This document shows positions 1 to 7,444 of a DNA stretch of 13,247 nucleotides, piece after piece. The DNA comes from Spirochaetaceae bacterium. GTDB lineage: Bacteria > Spirochaetota > Spirochaetia > Treponematales > Treponemataceae. Every line of letters begins with the position of its first letter. Within the stretch, counting starts at the first letter, position 1. The notes under the pieces were generated by a model. It did no database searches. It saw only the letters and a list, made by a program, of their open reading frames with translations, and was not told the origin of the DNA. A program made the translations under genes and the position numbers. The stretch spans positions 1-13,247 of the forward strand of contig JAISTZ010000165.1 of NCBI GenBank assembly GCA_031272345.1. The letters are read 5' to 3'.

Positions 1-60
1 AAATCGGAACCGCTGGTCCAAAAAGCAGCCGGCATTATTTCACTTTTACTCAAAGAATAG
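1..60 (+). CDS. C-terminal end of an upstream gene (partial, unidentified)
   Basis: Frame 1 is open from the window edge to a TAG at 58-60 and encodes 19 residues ending in ISLLLKE. The stop lies 9 bases before the next start codon, and its last two bases form part of that gene's AGGGG ribosome binding site, a spacing typical of operon members. The fragment looks helical and amphipathic, as at the end of a HEAT or TPR repeat, but it is far too short to name. Frame 2 is also open here, so the call rests only on the well-placed stop codon. Confidence 0.4.
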   Translation, partial: KSEPLVQKAAGIISLLLKE

Positions 61-69
61 GGGCTTTCA

Positions 70-1182
70 ATGGAGACCGTGAACGGCGATACGGGAACGA
101 ATCCCGGAAAAACAGAAATAGCGGAGATTTCCAAGCAGGGCTATCTCCTTCTCAAGCAAAATAAAAATCAGGAGGCACGGGGACTTTTTCTGCGCATCCT
201 TGAGGTCGAACCGGAAAACAACTACGCCCTCGTGGGCCTGGGGGATTCCGAGCGCAAGCAGGGGCGCTACACCGAGGCCGTGGAATTCTACCGGCAGTGT
301 CTAAAGATTTATCCTGACAACAACTATGCGCTCTTCGGGCTTGCGGATTCCTACCGGGCGCTCAAGATGCAGGACAAGGCCATTGAAGCCTGGGAGCAGT
401 ACCTGACCCACGATTCCAGAAACATCTCGGTGATCACCAGGGTGGCCGATGCGTACCGGAAGTTTGAAAACTTTGAAAAATCCCAGGAATTTTACCTCAA
501 GGCCCTTGAAATCGAACCGGACAACTCCTACGCCCTCATCGGCCTGGGGCACCTGCATTATGACTTCAAGGATTACGAGGACGCCCTGCGGTACTGGAAG
601 CGCATGGAAGAAAAAACCAGGAACAATGTGGACATCCGGGTGCTCACCGCCATCGGGAACTGTTACCGGAAGCTCAAACAGTTTGACAAGGGCCTGCACT
701 ACTTTGAACAGGCCCTCAAGATGGAGGACAAAAATTTTTACGCCCTCTTCGGCATGGGGGATTGCTACCGGGGTCTGAACCGGCAGAACAAGTCCATCGA
801 ATACTGGCAGCGGATTCTCGAACTCTACCCCCAAAACAAGGAAATTCTTACCCGCATGGGCGACGCCTACCGCAATTCCGGGGCCCTCGACAGGGCGGTC
901 TCCTACTATGAACGCGCCCTGGACTTCGGGTTTGACGAATACGCCCTCCTGGGGCTTGCCCGCATAGAACGGGCCCAGGGCAAGGTTGACAACGCCCTTG
1001 CGCGGATAAACCGGCTCATAGGGGCGAACCCCCAGAACCCGCGGTTCTATCTGGAACTGGCCGACAGTTACGTAAAGATGAATAACCCCCGGAAGGCAAA
1101 GGAAGCGCTCAAAAACGCCCAGCGGGCGGGCGCGTGGAATCCCGCGGTGGGGGAACTGCTGGATAAAATTTCCGCCCGATGA
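70..1182 (+). CDS. Tetratricopeptide repeat (TPR) protein, cytoplasmic
   Basis: A 370-residue protein built almost entirely of TPR helical hairpins from about residue 20 to the C-terminus, roughly nine or ten units. It probably acts as a protein-protein interaction scaffold; the partner cannot be read from the sequence. Units carry the usual small and aromatic consensus positions (for example NNYALFGLADSYR and YYERALD). The repeats alternate between two types, one starting N-x-YAL-x-GLGD and one starting ILTR-x-GDAYR, giving a 70-residue super-repeat. There is no signal peptide or membrane segment, so it should be cytoplasmic. The start has a good AGGGG ribosome binding site at 59-63, six bases before the ATG. 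Its stop codon overlaps the ATG of rlmN (ATGA), so the two are translationally coupled. TPR family membership is certain; the biological role is unknown. Confidence 0.9.
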   Translation: METVNGDTGTNPGKTEIAEISKQGYLLLKQNKNQEARGLFLRILEVEPENNYALVGLGDSERKQGRYTEAVEFYRQCLKIYPDNNYALFGLADSYRALKMQDKAIEAWEQYLTHDSRNISVITRVADAYRKFENFEKSQEFYLKALEIEPDNSYALIGLGHLHYDFKDYEDALRYWKRMEEKTRNNVDIRVLTAIGNCYRKLKQFDKGLHYFEQALKMEDKNFYALFGMGDCYRGLNRQNKSIEYWQRILELYPQNKEILTRMGDAYRNSGALDRAVSYYERALDFGFDEYALLGLARIERAQGKVDNALARINRLIGANPQNPRFYLELADSYVKMNNPRKAKEALKNAQRAGAWNPAVGELLDKISAR

Positions 1183-2279
1183 CTCACCCCCCGGACGGGC
1201 GCGCCGTGCTCGGCCTTTTGCCCGAAGAACTTGCCGCCGAATTCGCCCTCTCCCCGCCCTTCAGGGCCCGGCAGGTGTTCTCCAGCCTCTGGCAGGGCGC
1301 CCGGTCCTTCTCCGCCATGACGAGCCTCCCCCTTTCCCTGCGGGAATCCCTTGCGGCCCGGGCGGAGATCTACCACGGCGCCATCACGGAGACCCTGCGC
1401 GCCCCGGACGGCACGGTAAAAGCCCGGATTGAGTTTGCCGGGCCCCCCGGCGGGGAGAACACGGTGATAGAAGCGGTCGTCCTGCGGGACAGGGCCGGCA
1501 GAAGGACCGCCTGCGTGTCCTCCCAGGGGGGGTGCGCCCTGGGGTGCGGGTTCTGCAAAACCGGAACCCTGGGCTTTACGCGGAATTTGACCGCCGGGGA
1601 AATGTGCGAGCAGTTCCTGGCGCTGGAAAACATCAGCGGGCCCCTGGGCAGCCTGGTGTTCATGGGCATGGGGGAGCCCCTCCTCAACCTGGAGGCGGTG
1701 CTGCAAACCATCCGGGTCCTCAACCACAGGGACGGGCGGAATCTGTCCCCCAGGCGGATTACCGTGTCCACCGCGGGCATCATCGGGGGCATCTACGCCC
1801 TGGCGGAGCGGGGCCTCCCGGTGCGGCTCGCGGTGTCCCTTCCCGCGGCGGATGAGTCCCTCCGCCGGGCCCTCATGCCGGGGACGCCGGATTTTTCCCT
1901 GGGGGACTTGCGGCGGGCCCTCCTCCACTACGCGGAAAAAACCGGCAGACGGTGCACCCTGGAGGCGGTGCTGCTCTCCGGGGTCAACACGGGGCGCGAT
2001 TGCATCCGTGGGCTTGCGGACTTTGCCAAAAGGACCCGCTGCCACGTCAATCTGATTCCATGGAACGCCGTGGAGGGCCTCCCCTTCACCCCGCCGACGC
2101 CGGAGGAGTGCCGGGACGCCCTGGCGGTGCTCACGGAAGAGGGGGTGAACGGAACCCTCCGCATGAGCCGGGGCGGCGCGGTCGCCGGAGCCTGCGGGCA
2201 GCTTGGGGGGCAGCGGAAAGCCCCGTCTGCGCCTTCAGCCTTGCCAGGACCCGCGGATTCCGTTACGATAGGTCTATGA
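1179..2279 (+). CDS. rlmN: Dual-specificity RNA methyltransferase RlmN (radical SAM)
   Basis: A radical-SAM enzyme that by family methylates C2 of A2503 in 23S rRNA and of A37 in some tRNAs, supporting translational accuracy. The 366 residues show the SAM/[4Fe-4S] motif C119-x3-C123-x2-C126, the SAM-binding GMGEP at 163-167, and both catalytic cysteines of the RlmN/Cfr mechanism: C112 in CVSSQ (E. coli C118 by alignment) and C339 in ACGQL (E. coli C355). The N-terminal part (about 10-60, with FRARQVF) is the usual accessory RNA-binding domain. The stretch just before ACGQL is RGGAVAG rather than the common RGDDIDA, and about 25 residues follow ACGQL, so the C-terminus is a little divergent. 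The ATG overlaps the upstream TPR gene by 4 bases, and its end overlaps the next gene. RlmN is preferred to Cfr because of the housekeeping context and overall sequence; this is inference. Confidence 0.95.
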   Translation: MTHPPDGRAVLGLLPEELAAEFALSPPFRARQVFSSLWQGARSFSAMTSLPLSLRESLAARAEIYHGAITETLRAPDGTVKARIEFAGPPGGENTVIEAVVLRDRAGRRTACVSSQGGCALGCGFCKTGTLGFTRNLTAGEMCEQFLALENISGPLGSLVFMGMGEPLLNLEAVLQTIRVLNHRDGRNLSPRRITVSTAGIIGGIYALAERGLPVRLAVSLPAADESLRRALMPGTPDFSLGDLRRALLHYAEKTGRRCTLEAVLLSGVNTGRDCIRGLADFAKRTRCHVNLIPWNAVEGLPFTPPTPEECRDALAVLTEEGVNGTLRMSRGGAVAGACGQLGGQRKAPSAPSALPGPADSVTIGL

Positions 2280-3589
2280 TGACCTGCGACTTTTCCCCCT
2301 TCGCCATGACCGTACCCGAAATCCTCCTGCCATCCCCCAGGCTCGACCTCAAGGTCTGGGGGGTTGTGGCCTGCGACCAATACACCCAGGAGCCCCGCTA
2401 CTGGGAGCGGGCTGAGGCGGAGCGGGAGGGGTGGCCCTCGACTCTCTCCCTCATCCTGCCCGAGGCGTTCCTCTCCCAAAAGGACCGCCGTCTGCCCCTC
2501 ATCCACCAGGCCATGCGGGACTACCTTGACTCCGGGGTCTTCCTGCCCCCCCGGTCCGGCATGGTCTATGTTGAACGGAAGACCGAGTTCGGCAGACTCC
2601 GCCGGGGTCTTGTCACCGCAATCGACCTGGAAGCTTACGACTGGGACCCCCAAAAAAAAGCCCCCATCCGCGCCACCGAGGCGACAATCCTGGAGCGTAT
2701 CCCCGCCCGGATGGACATCAGGCGGGGGGCGGCCCTGGAATGTCCCCACATCCTGCTCCTGGCGAATGACCCGGAGGGCCGTCTGGTGGAGGGGGCCGCC
2801 CGGTTTGTCCGGGAGCGGCAGATTGCCCCGGCATACTCCACGGATTTGATGTTCGGGGCGGGCCATCTTGCGGGATATGTCCTTGCCGGGGACGAGGCCC
2901 TGGAGTCAATCCGGGAGTCCCTGGGGGCGCTCGCGTCCTCCGCGGGGAACGCCGCCGGTTCCCAGGGGGGCTTTCTCTTTGCCGTGGGGGACGGCAATCA
3001 CTCCCTGGCAAGCGCAAAGGCCCTGTGGGACGAATACAAGGCCGCCCACCCCCAGGAGGCGGATCACCCCGCCAGGTACGCCCTGGCGGAAATCGTCAAC
3101 ATCTACGACGAGGGGCTCACCTTTGAGCCGATTCACCGGGCTGTGTTCAACGCGGACCCCAGTCACCTGGCGTCCTTTGCGGCGGACAAGCTCGGGGGGA
3201 AGCTTATAGCCGGGGTTCCAAAACAGGCTTGCATCGAGAAGGTGGAACACTCGGAACGCGCCTTCTGCTTTGGGTGGAAGAAGGGAAGCGGCTGCGAATT
3301 CGCCCTGCTGGAAGCTCCGGGCGCGGGGCTCGCGGTGAGCGCCCTCCAGGGCGTCCTGGACGGCTACCTCGCTTCCCACAGGGACGCCTCCATCGACTAC
3401 ATCCACGGCACGGACAGTCTCTTCCGGCTCGCCCTCCAGGACAGGACGACGTCAATCCTCCTCCCGCCGATCGCCAAGGGCAGCTTTTTTTCCACCCTCA
3501 ACGCCGAGGGGGTCCTGCCCCGCAAAAGTTTTTCCCTGGGCGAGGCGAGCGAGAAGCGGTTCTACTTTGAGTGCCGGAAGCTGTTTTAA
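2276..3589 (+). CDS. DUF1015 family protein
   Basis: A 437-residue member of the DUF1015 family, usual length about 410-440; its biochemical function is not established. Conserved family segments are visible: CDQYTQEPRYW near 33-43, IRATEATILERIPAR at 131-145, GDGNHSLASAK at 238-248 (the most conserved block), YIHGTD at 375-380 and LPRKSFS near 414-420. There is no signal peptide or membrane helix, so it should be cytoplasmic. The reading frame is open far upstream inside rlmN, but the family alignment begins at the tandem ATG-ATG at 2276 and 2279. The first ATG overlaps the rlmN stop; the AGG at 2270-2272 is better spaced for the second, so either may be used. It is the last gene of the plus-strand group, and its stop lies 2 bases from the convergent ispDF stop. 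Confidence 0.85.
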   Translation: MMTCDFSPFAMTVPEILLPSPRLDLKVWGVVACDQYTQEPRYWERAEAEREGWPSTLSLILPEAFLSQKDRRLPLIHQAMRDYLDSGVFLPPRSGMVYVERKTEFGRLRRGLVTAIDLEAYDWDPQKKAPIRATEATILERIPARMDIRRGAALECPHILLLANDPEGRLVEGAARFVRERQIAPAYSTDLMFGAGHLAGYVLAGDEALESIRESLGALASSAGNAAGSQGGFLFAVGDGNHSLASAKALWDEYKAAHPQEADHPARYALAEIVNIYDEGLTFEPIHRAVFNADPSHLASFAADKLGGKLIAGVPKQACIEKVEHSERAFCFGWKKGSGCEFALLEAPGAGLAVSALQGVLDGYLASHRDASIDYIHGTDSLFRLALQDRTTSILLPPIAKGSFFSTLNAEGVLPRKSFSLGEASEKRFYFECRKLF

Positions 3590-3591
3590 AA

Positions 3592-4842
3592 TCAGGGGCC
3601 CTCATTTTTTTTGAGCAGACACACGGCCCAGGCGCGGACCGCCTCGCCCCGGCCCACGGGGCCGATTTTTTCGCCCGTTTTGGCCTTCACAAAGACCCGC
3701 TCCGGCAGGCAGCCCAGAATCTCCGCCAGGGATTCCCGCACCGCCTCCCGCCAGGGAAGGAGCTTCGGCTCTTCCAGCTCCACCACGCAGTCGATGTTTT
3801 CAAGGCCCCACCCCGCGCCCTCCACGGCGGCCCAGGCCCTGCGGAGGAGGTCCCGGGAATCCGCGTCCTTCCAGGCGGGGTCCCCGGGGGGAAAAAACGA
3901 GCCGATGTCCCCCAGGGCCGACGCGCCCAGGAGGGCGTCGATGACCGCGTGGAGGAGCGCGTCCCCGTCCGAGTGCCCCCCCTCGCCCTTGCCGGCGGGA
4001 ATCTCCACCCCCCCCAGCACGAGACGCCGCCCGGAAACCAGGGGGTGCAGGTCGTTCCCCAGGCCGGTCCGGTACACGGGATGCCCCGGCATGTCCTCCG
4101 GGTAGGTGATTTTTTTGTTGCGCGCCGACCCCTCCACCAGGCGCACCCCCCTGTTCACCCCAGGGGGGACAAGGGCGTCCCAGATTTCCGTGTCGTCCGT
4201 GTAGACCCTGCCCGTGTTTTGCCGGGCGGCCCGGTGGGCTTCCAGCAGGGGGAGGAACCAAAAGCCCTGGGGGGTCTGGGCGGCGGCAAGGGCGCTCCGG
4301 TCGAGGTGACGGGAAACAAGACCCTCCGCCCCCCGTTCCTTGAGGGTGTCCACGGGCTCGACCGCCGGGAGGGCCGCGCCGCCCGTTGCCGCCGCTTCAG
4401 CCACCCGGAGAACCAGGGCTTCGTCCATGCCGGGACGGGCCCCGTCGTGGATGAGCACGAGGGCGTCCCGGGCGAATTCCGGGGGGGCGTGTTCCTGTAA
4501 GAAAAGGAGGGACCTAAAGACCGATTCCTGCCGGGTTGCCCCGCCGGGGACAAAATCCACGGAGACCAGCCCCCCCGGCCTTGGGGCCTCCAGGACCGCC
4601 GCGAGGGCCCCTTGGGCTTCCCTTGCGTGGCGGGCGAAATCCTCCGCCGGCAGGGCGATTACAACCCGCTCCAGGGGAAAATCCCTGTGCCCGGCCAGGG
4701 CCTTCAGGAACACGGCGAGGCACCGGGAAAGGGGAGTGCCCCCCTGGGGAAGGGGGAGGAATTCCTTTTTTTTGCCCCCCATCCGGGAGGAGGAACCCGC
4801 CGCCGCAATGACGGCGAAGACCCGCCTACTCGCCGGAGTCAT
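3592..4842 (-). CDS. ispDF: Bifunctional MEP-pathway enzyme IspDF (cytidylyltransferase plus cyclodiphosphate synthase)
   Basis: A 416-residue fusion catalysing two non-consecutive steps of the MEP isoprenoid pathway: CTP plus MEP to CDP-ME (IspD, about 7-255) and CDP-ME2P to MEcPP (IspF, about 258-413). IspD shows the nucleotide loop AAAGSSSRMG (13-22) with K26 in KKEF, HDGARP (132-137), QTPQGF (189-194), TDD (215-217) and the NKKIT motif (242-246). IspF shows the metal-binding D264 and H266 (NDLHPL), GHSDGD at 289-294 with H298, LGDIG at 310-314 and the KTGEKIG loop at 388-394. All key residues are present, so both halves should be active. The frame stays open into carD, but that N-terminal extension is only a shadow of the carD acidic tail; homology starts just after the ATG at 4842, which overlaps carD by 17 bases. 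The kinase IspE is not encoded here. Confidence 0.95.
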   Translation of the reverse strand: MTPASRRVFAVIAAAGSSSRMGGKKKEFLPLPQGGTPLSRCLAVFLKALAGHRDFPLERVVIALPAEDFARHAREAQGALAAVLEAPRPGGLVSVDFVPGGATRQESVFRSLLFLQEHAPPEFARDALVLIHDGARPGMDEALVLRVAEAAATGGAALPAVEPVDTLKERGAEGLVSRHLDRSALAAAQTPQGFWFLPLLEAHRAARQNTGRVYTDDTEIWDALVPPGVNRGVRLVEGSARNKKITYPEDMPGHPVYRTGLGNDLHPLVSGRRLVLGGVEIPAGKGEGGHSDGDALLHAVIDALLGASALGDIGSFFPPGDPAWKDADSRDLLRRAWAAVEGAGWGLENIDCVVELEEPKLLPWREAVRESLAEILGCLPERVFVKAKTGEKIGPVGRGEAVRAWAVCLLKKNEGP

Positions 4843-5524
4843 CGTCCATGTCGTCGTCATCGTCCAGGGCGATGTCGTTATCGTCGCCGGAATCGTCCCC
4901 GCCGGTGTCTTCGTCCTCGTCGTCGTCGTCCTCATCGTCGTCCTTGGCGGACTCGGTTTCCTCGGGGAATTCCTCGTCGTCAAGGAAGTCGTCCACCACC
5001 CTGGGTTTGACCGTGTGAATCACCCCGGCGGGCTCCAGCCTGGCGTGAATCATGGCCTCCACCTCTTTTATGGGGATGCCGAGGGCGTAGGAAATTTCGT
5101 CCTCGAGGAGTTTTTTGGCCGAGTCGTAGAGCTTGCGCTCCTGAACGGGCAGCTCCTTTACCTTGCTCCGGTGGTAGAGGCTCCGCACGATGGTGGCGAT
5201 GTCCGCCACGGTGCCCTTTTTGAGGAGATCGAGATTCATCTGGTACCGGAGCTTCCAGTCCGATGTGATGGGCTCGAAGTCCTCTCCGATCAGTTCCAGG
5301 GCGGCCTGGGCTTCTTCGGCCTGCACAATCGGCCTGATGCCCAGTTCTTCCACCTTGTCCACCGGCACCATGATGACCATATCGGTCACTTCAACATAGA
5401 TCACGTAATATTGGAGTTCTTCGTCCTTGAATTTTTTGGTGCGGATTTCGGTTATCTTTCCGACACCCTGACTGGGATAAACAACCTCCTGGTTGATTTT
5501 AAAACGAATAATATCGGTCGCCAT
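4826..5524 (-). CDS. carD: CarD-type RNA-polymerase-binding transcription regulator with long acidic tail
   Basis: A 232-residue CarD family protein. In this family the N-terminal Tudor-like domain (here about 7-70, with F-x-INQEVVYPSQGVGKI) binds the RNA polymerase beta subunit, and the helical C-terminal domain (about 75-165) contacts the upstream edge of the -10 element and stabilises open promoter complexes. W90 in SDWKLRY matches the conserved wedge tryptophan, and SLYHRSK (116-122) is also typical. Residues 178-232 form an Asp/Glu-rich tail absent from short CarD proteins. The ORF extends 16 codons upstream, but homology and the promoter at 5532-5561 both point to the ATG at 5524. There is no strong ribosome binding site, only GAGAA. 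It is followed with a 17-base overlap by ispDF, so the two are likely cotranscribed. Confidence 0.92.
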   Translation of the reverse strand: MATDIIRFKINQEVVYPSQGVGKITEIRTKKFKDEELQYYVIYVEVTDMVIMVPVDKVEELGIRPIVQAEEAQAALELIGEDFEPITSDWKLRYQMNLDLLKKGTVADIATIVRSLYHRSKVKELPVQERKLYDSAKKLLEDEISYALGIPIKEVEAMIHARLEPAGVIHTVKPRVVDDFLDDEEFPEETESAKDDDEDDDDEDEDTGGDDSGDDNDIALDDDDDMDDDSGE

Positions 5525-5531
5525 AGTTCTC

Positions 5532-5561
5532 AGTATACCACACAACCGGGGATTTCTACAA
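5532..5561 (-). promoter_or_regulatory. Promoter of carD-ispDF (extended -10)
   Basis: Reading the minus strand, TTGTAG at 5561-5556 and TATACT at 5537-5532 are separated by 18 bases, and the -10 is preceded by TGG, giving an extended -10 (TGGTATACT). The -35 overlaps the stop codon of the upstream binding-protein gene. Only 7 bases separate the -10 from the carD ATG at 5524, so transcription would start at or next to the start codon. Confidence 0.55.
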
Positions 5562-7187
5562 CTGCCCGCCATGACCGGCGGCCCGGACGATGTTCGGGAT
5601 GGTTACGGTTTTGCCGGTAAAATACAGGTATTTGTAGGGATGGATGTCCAGGGCGTTCATGTACCAGCCCCCCACGGCGGCGGTGTCTATGACGTTGACC
5701 GATATGGGATGGGACACGGGCAGCACCGCCCCGGAGTTGAGCAGGACCCCTTCGGCCTGGGAAAGGATGCTCAGCCGCTCGGCGGAATCCGTGCACTCGC
5801 TGGCCTTTTGCAGGAGTCCGTCAAAATCACGGTTCTTCCAGGCGGTGACGTTGAGGGAGGAGTCCCCCCGGAAGAGTTCCAGGAACGCCACCGGGTCCGC
5901 AAAGTCCCCGATCCAGGTGTAGGTGAAGAGGTCCGCCTGCCAGGACTCGATGCTCTGCATGTACCGCCCCGGGGGGGTGGTCTGCACTTCCACGGTGATG
6001 CCGATTTTTTCCCACCCCTCCACAAGGGCCTCCGCCTGGGCCTTCATGTATTCGCCGCTGGAAACGGCAATCACGATTTTGACGGGGTCGCTCTCCTTCA
6101 TTTTGGCCCTGCGCTTTGCCGCCGCGAGCAGGGCCTTGGCCTCGGTTATGTCGGAATCGGAGAATCCCTCGGGGGACTTGTACCCGTTCAGGGGATAGAT
6201 GAAGGTTTTGGCCCGTTCAAAGGCCTGGGAACGGAGCTTGTCCCAGGGCACCGCCGCAAGCAGGGCCAGCCTGAAGTCCGCGTTGTTCCAGGGGAACCGG
6301 TCGGCCTTGAAGAAGAAATATTCCGTGGCGAATTCCGGGCACACCTTGACGCTGTATTTGTCCAGCAGGCGGTCCGCGTTGGCCGAGCAGGCCCAGTCCG
6401 CCTTCCCCACGTTGATTTGATAGGCGTTGTCCGCCAGGTCTTCGGAAAAGAGCAGGGTGATTGTGGGGAGGGCCACGTTGTCCGCGTCGTAGTATTTGGG
6501 ATTTTTTTCGAGGACGATCCGCTCCGGCCCGTCGCCGGATTCCGGGGTTATCTCCTTGCGGGCATACTCCTTGAGCACGTAGGGCCCGCTGAACACGGAG
6601 AGGGGCTCCGTGGGATGGACCGCGGAAAAGGCGTGGTGGCAGAGGATGCGGTTCAGGTGTTCCGTCGGGGTGGTGAGGGTGACCACCAGGGTGGTTTCGT
6701 CCCTGACGAAGATGCCCAGGCCGTCCTTTGTGCCCTCGCCCTTGCGGTAGGCCTCCGCCCCGGTGATGCAGTCCAGGAGGGACGCGAAGGGCGCGTCCAT
6801 CTCCGGGGCCAGCAGGGCCGTCCAGGAGTCCCGCAGGGTCTGGGCGGTGATTTTGTCGCCGTTGCTGAACACGGCGTCCTCCCGCAGGGTGAAGGTCCAG
6901 GTTTTTTTGTCCCTGGAAATGCGGAAGGACTGGGCAAGGGCCGGAACCGGTTCAAGGGAATAGGGGTCGTAGGAAAAAAGCCCCTCGTAGAGGCCCGTAA
7001 AAAGCTGGGCCTCGTTGGAAAAATTCGCGGTCTGGGGGTTCAGGTTGTAATCGTGCGGATAGTCGATAATGGTGAAATTTCTTTGCGCCTCTGGACTGAA
7101 ACGCCTGGCAGGGCTTTTTTCCGCGGCGGAAAAGGCAAACCCAAGCCCCAGGCACAAAAACGCAGTAAAAACAATGCTTTTCTTCAT
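5556..7187 (-). CDS. Extracellular solute-binding protein, family 5 (OppA/DppA-like peptide-binding protein)
   Basis: A 543-residue periplasmic substrate-binding protein of the peptide ABC-transporter type (SBP_bac_5). The N-terminus is a clear signal peptide: MKK, a hydrophobic stretch to about residue 20, and a cleavage site near FSA-AEK; no lipobox is seen, so it should be soluble in the periplasm. The family pattern is visible in the N-terminal third: LNPQTANF, a pattern like LFTGLYEGLFSYDP, then PALAQSFRISRDKKTWTFTLR and the FSNGD segment. GPYVLKEY and LEKNPKYYD follow in mid-protein, and ADLFTYTWIGDFADP in the C-terminal lobe. By family it captures oligopeptides; the ligand is not predictable. 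No permease or ATPase genes adjoin it, so it is an orphan binding protein here. The chosen ATG has a GGGGA ribosome binding site about 4-5 bases upstream and a promoter at 7212-7240; longer in-frame starts lie upstream of that promoter. Confidence 0.9.
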   Translation of the reverse strand: MKKSIVFTAFLCLGLGFAFSAAEKSPARRFSPEAQRNFTIIDYPHDYNLNPQTANFSNEAQLFTGLYEGLFSYDPYSLEPVPALAQSFRISRDKKTWTFTLREDAVFSNGDKITAQTLRDSWTALLAPEMDAPFASLLDCITGAEAYRKGEGTKDGLGIFVRDETTLVVTLTTPTEHLNRILCHHAFSAVHPTEPLSVFSGPYVLKEYARKEITPESGDGPERIVLEKNPKYYDADNVALPTITLLFSEDLADNAYQINVGKADWACSANADRLLDKYSVKVCPEFATEYFFFKADRFPWNNADFRLALLAAVPWDKLRSQAFERAKTFIYPLNGYKSPEGFSDSDITEAKALLAAAKRRAKMKESDPVKIVIAVSSGEYMKAQAEALVEGWEKIGITVEVQTTPPGRYMQSIESWQADLFTYTWIGDFADPVAFLELFRGDSSLNVTAWKNRDFDGLLQKASECTDSAERLSILSQAEGVLLNSGAVLPVSHPISVNVIDTAAVGGWYMNALDIHPYKYLYFTGKTVTIPNIVRAAGHGGQL

Positions 7188-7211
7188 GGCATCCCCGGCT
7201 GATTTTTGTCC

Positions 7212-7240
7212 AGTGTACCACAGACGCAAAAAAGAATCAA
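7212..7240 (-). promoter_or_regulatory. Promoter of the solute-binding protein gene (extended -10)
   Basis: On the minus strand TTGATT (7240-7235), a 17-base spacer, then TACACT (7217-7212) preceded by TGG. The predicted start near 7205 leaves a leader of about 18 bases holding the GGGGA ribosome binding site. The -10 surroundings (TGTGGTACACTG) match the carD promoter at 11 of 12 positions. Confidence 0.55.
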
Positions 7241-7303
7241 GACACACAGAGAAAAATTCGTTTATGCCAGGAAGAGGAAACGCCAAAAAGACGCCTCCAC
7301 GGC

Positions 7304-7325
7304 AAAAAAACACCGCGGACGGGTT
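7304..7325 (-). terminator. Possible rho-independent terminator after tRNA-Cys
   Basis: On the minus strand, 8 bases past the tRNA 3' end, AACCCG (7325-7320) can pair with CGG-T-GTT (7315-7309) around a TCCG tetraloop, with T7312 bulged, followed by a T-run to 7304. The stem is short (six pairs with one bulge), so the call is tentative, but its position right after the tRNA supports it. Confidence 0.4.
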
Positions 7326-7333
7326 CCCGCAAC

Positions 7334-7405
7334 AGGCGCCAGTGCGAATCGAACGCACGTATAATGCTTTTGCAGAGCACTCCCTTACCACTTGGGTATG
7401 GCGCC
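7334..7405 (-). tRNA. tRNA-Cys (anticodon GCA)
   Basis: The minus strand folds into a complete 72-nt cloverleaf. The acceptor stem GGCGCCA pairs with TGGCGCC; the D arm is CCC-AAGTGGTAA-GGG; the anticodon stem GTGCT/AGCAT (one G-T pair) encloses CTGCAAA with anticodon GCA; the variable loop is 5 nt; and the T arm GTGCG-TTCGATT-CGCAC is perfect. The discriminator is T, as expected for tRNA-Cys. CCA is not encoded (GTT follows), so it must be added by the nucleotidyltransferase. It has its own promoter at 7445-7473. Confidence 0.97.
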
Positions 7406-7414
7406 GTAAGGCCT

Positions 7415-7435
7415 GGGGGCATCCAACCGGCCCCC
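7415..7435 (-). other. Hairpin in the tRNA-Cys precursor leader
   Basis: GGGGGC (7415-7420) and GCCCCC (7430-7435) form a perfect six-pair GC stem with a 9-base loop, between the tRNA promoter and the 5' end of the mature tRNA. It would sit in the leader removed by RNase P. It could help 5' processing or be a chance result of the GC-rich sequence; no T-run follows, so it is not a terminator. Confidence 0.35.
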
Positions 7436-7444
7436 CACGGACTC

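Noticed and set aside
3595..3613. AGGGGCCCT palindrome followed by a T-run after the DUF1015 gene, a possible terminator
   Set aside because: The palindrome leaves no room for a loop, and the CTCA/TGAG pairing around the T-run puts the T-run in the loop; neither is a working rho-independent terminator.
4843..4983. Upstream in-frame extension of ispDF rich in Thr, Arg and Pro
   Set aside because: It is the out-of-frame reading of the GAC/GAT tract coding the CarD acidic tail; IspD homology begins right after the ATG at 4842.
5493..7202. Long plus-strand open frame (569 codons) opposite the solute-binding protein
   Set aside because: It is a GC-driven antisense shadow with no recognisable domain; the minus-strand frame has a signal peptide, ribosome binding site, promoter and family motifs.
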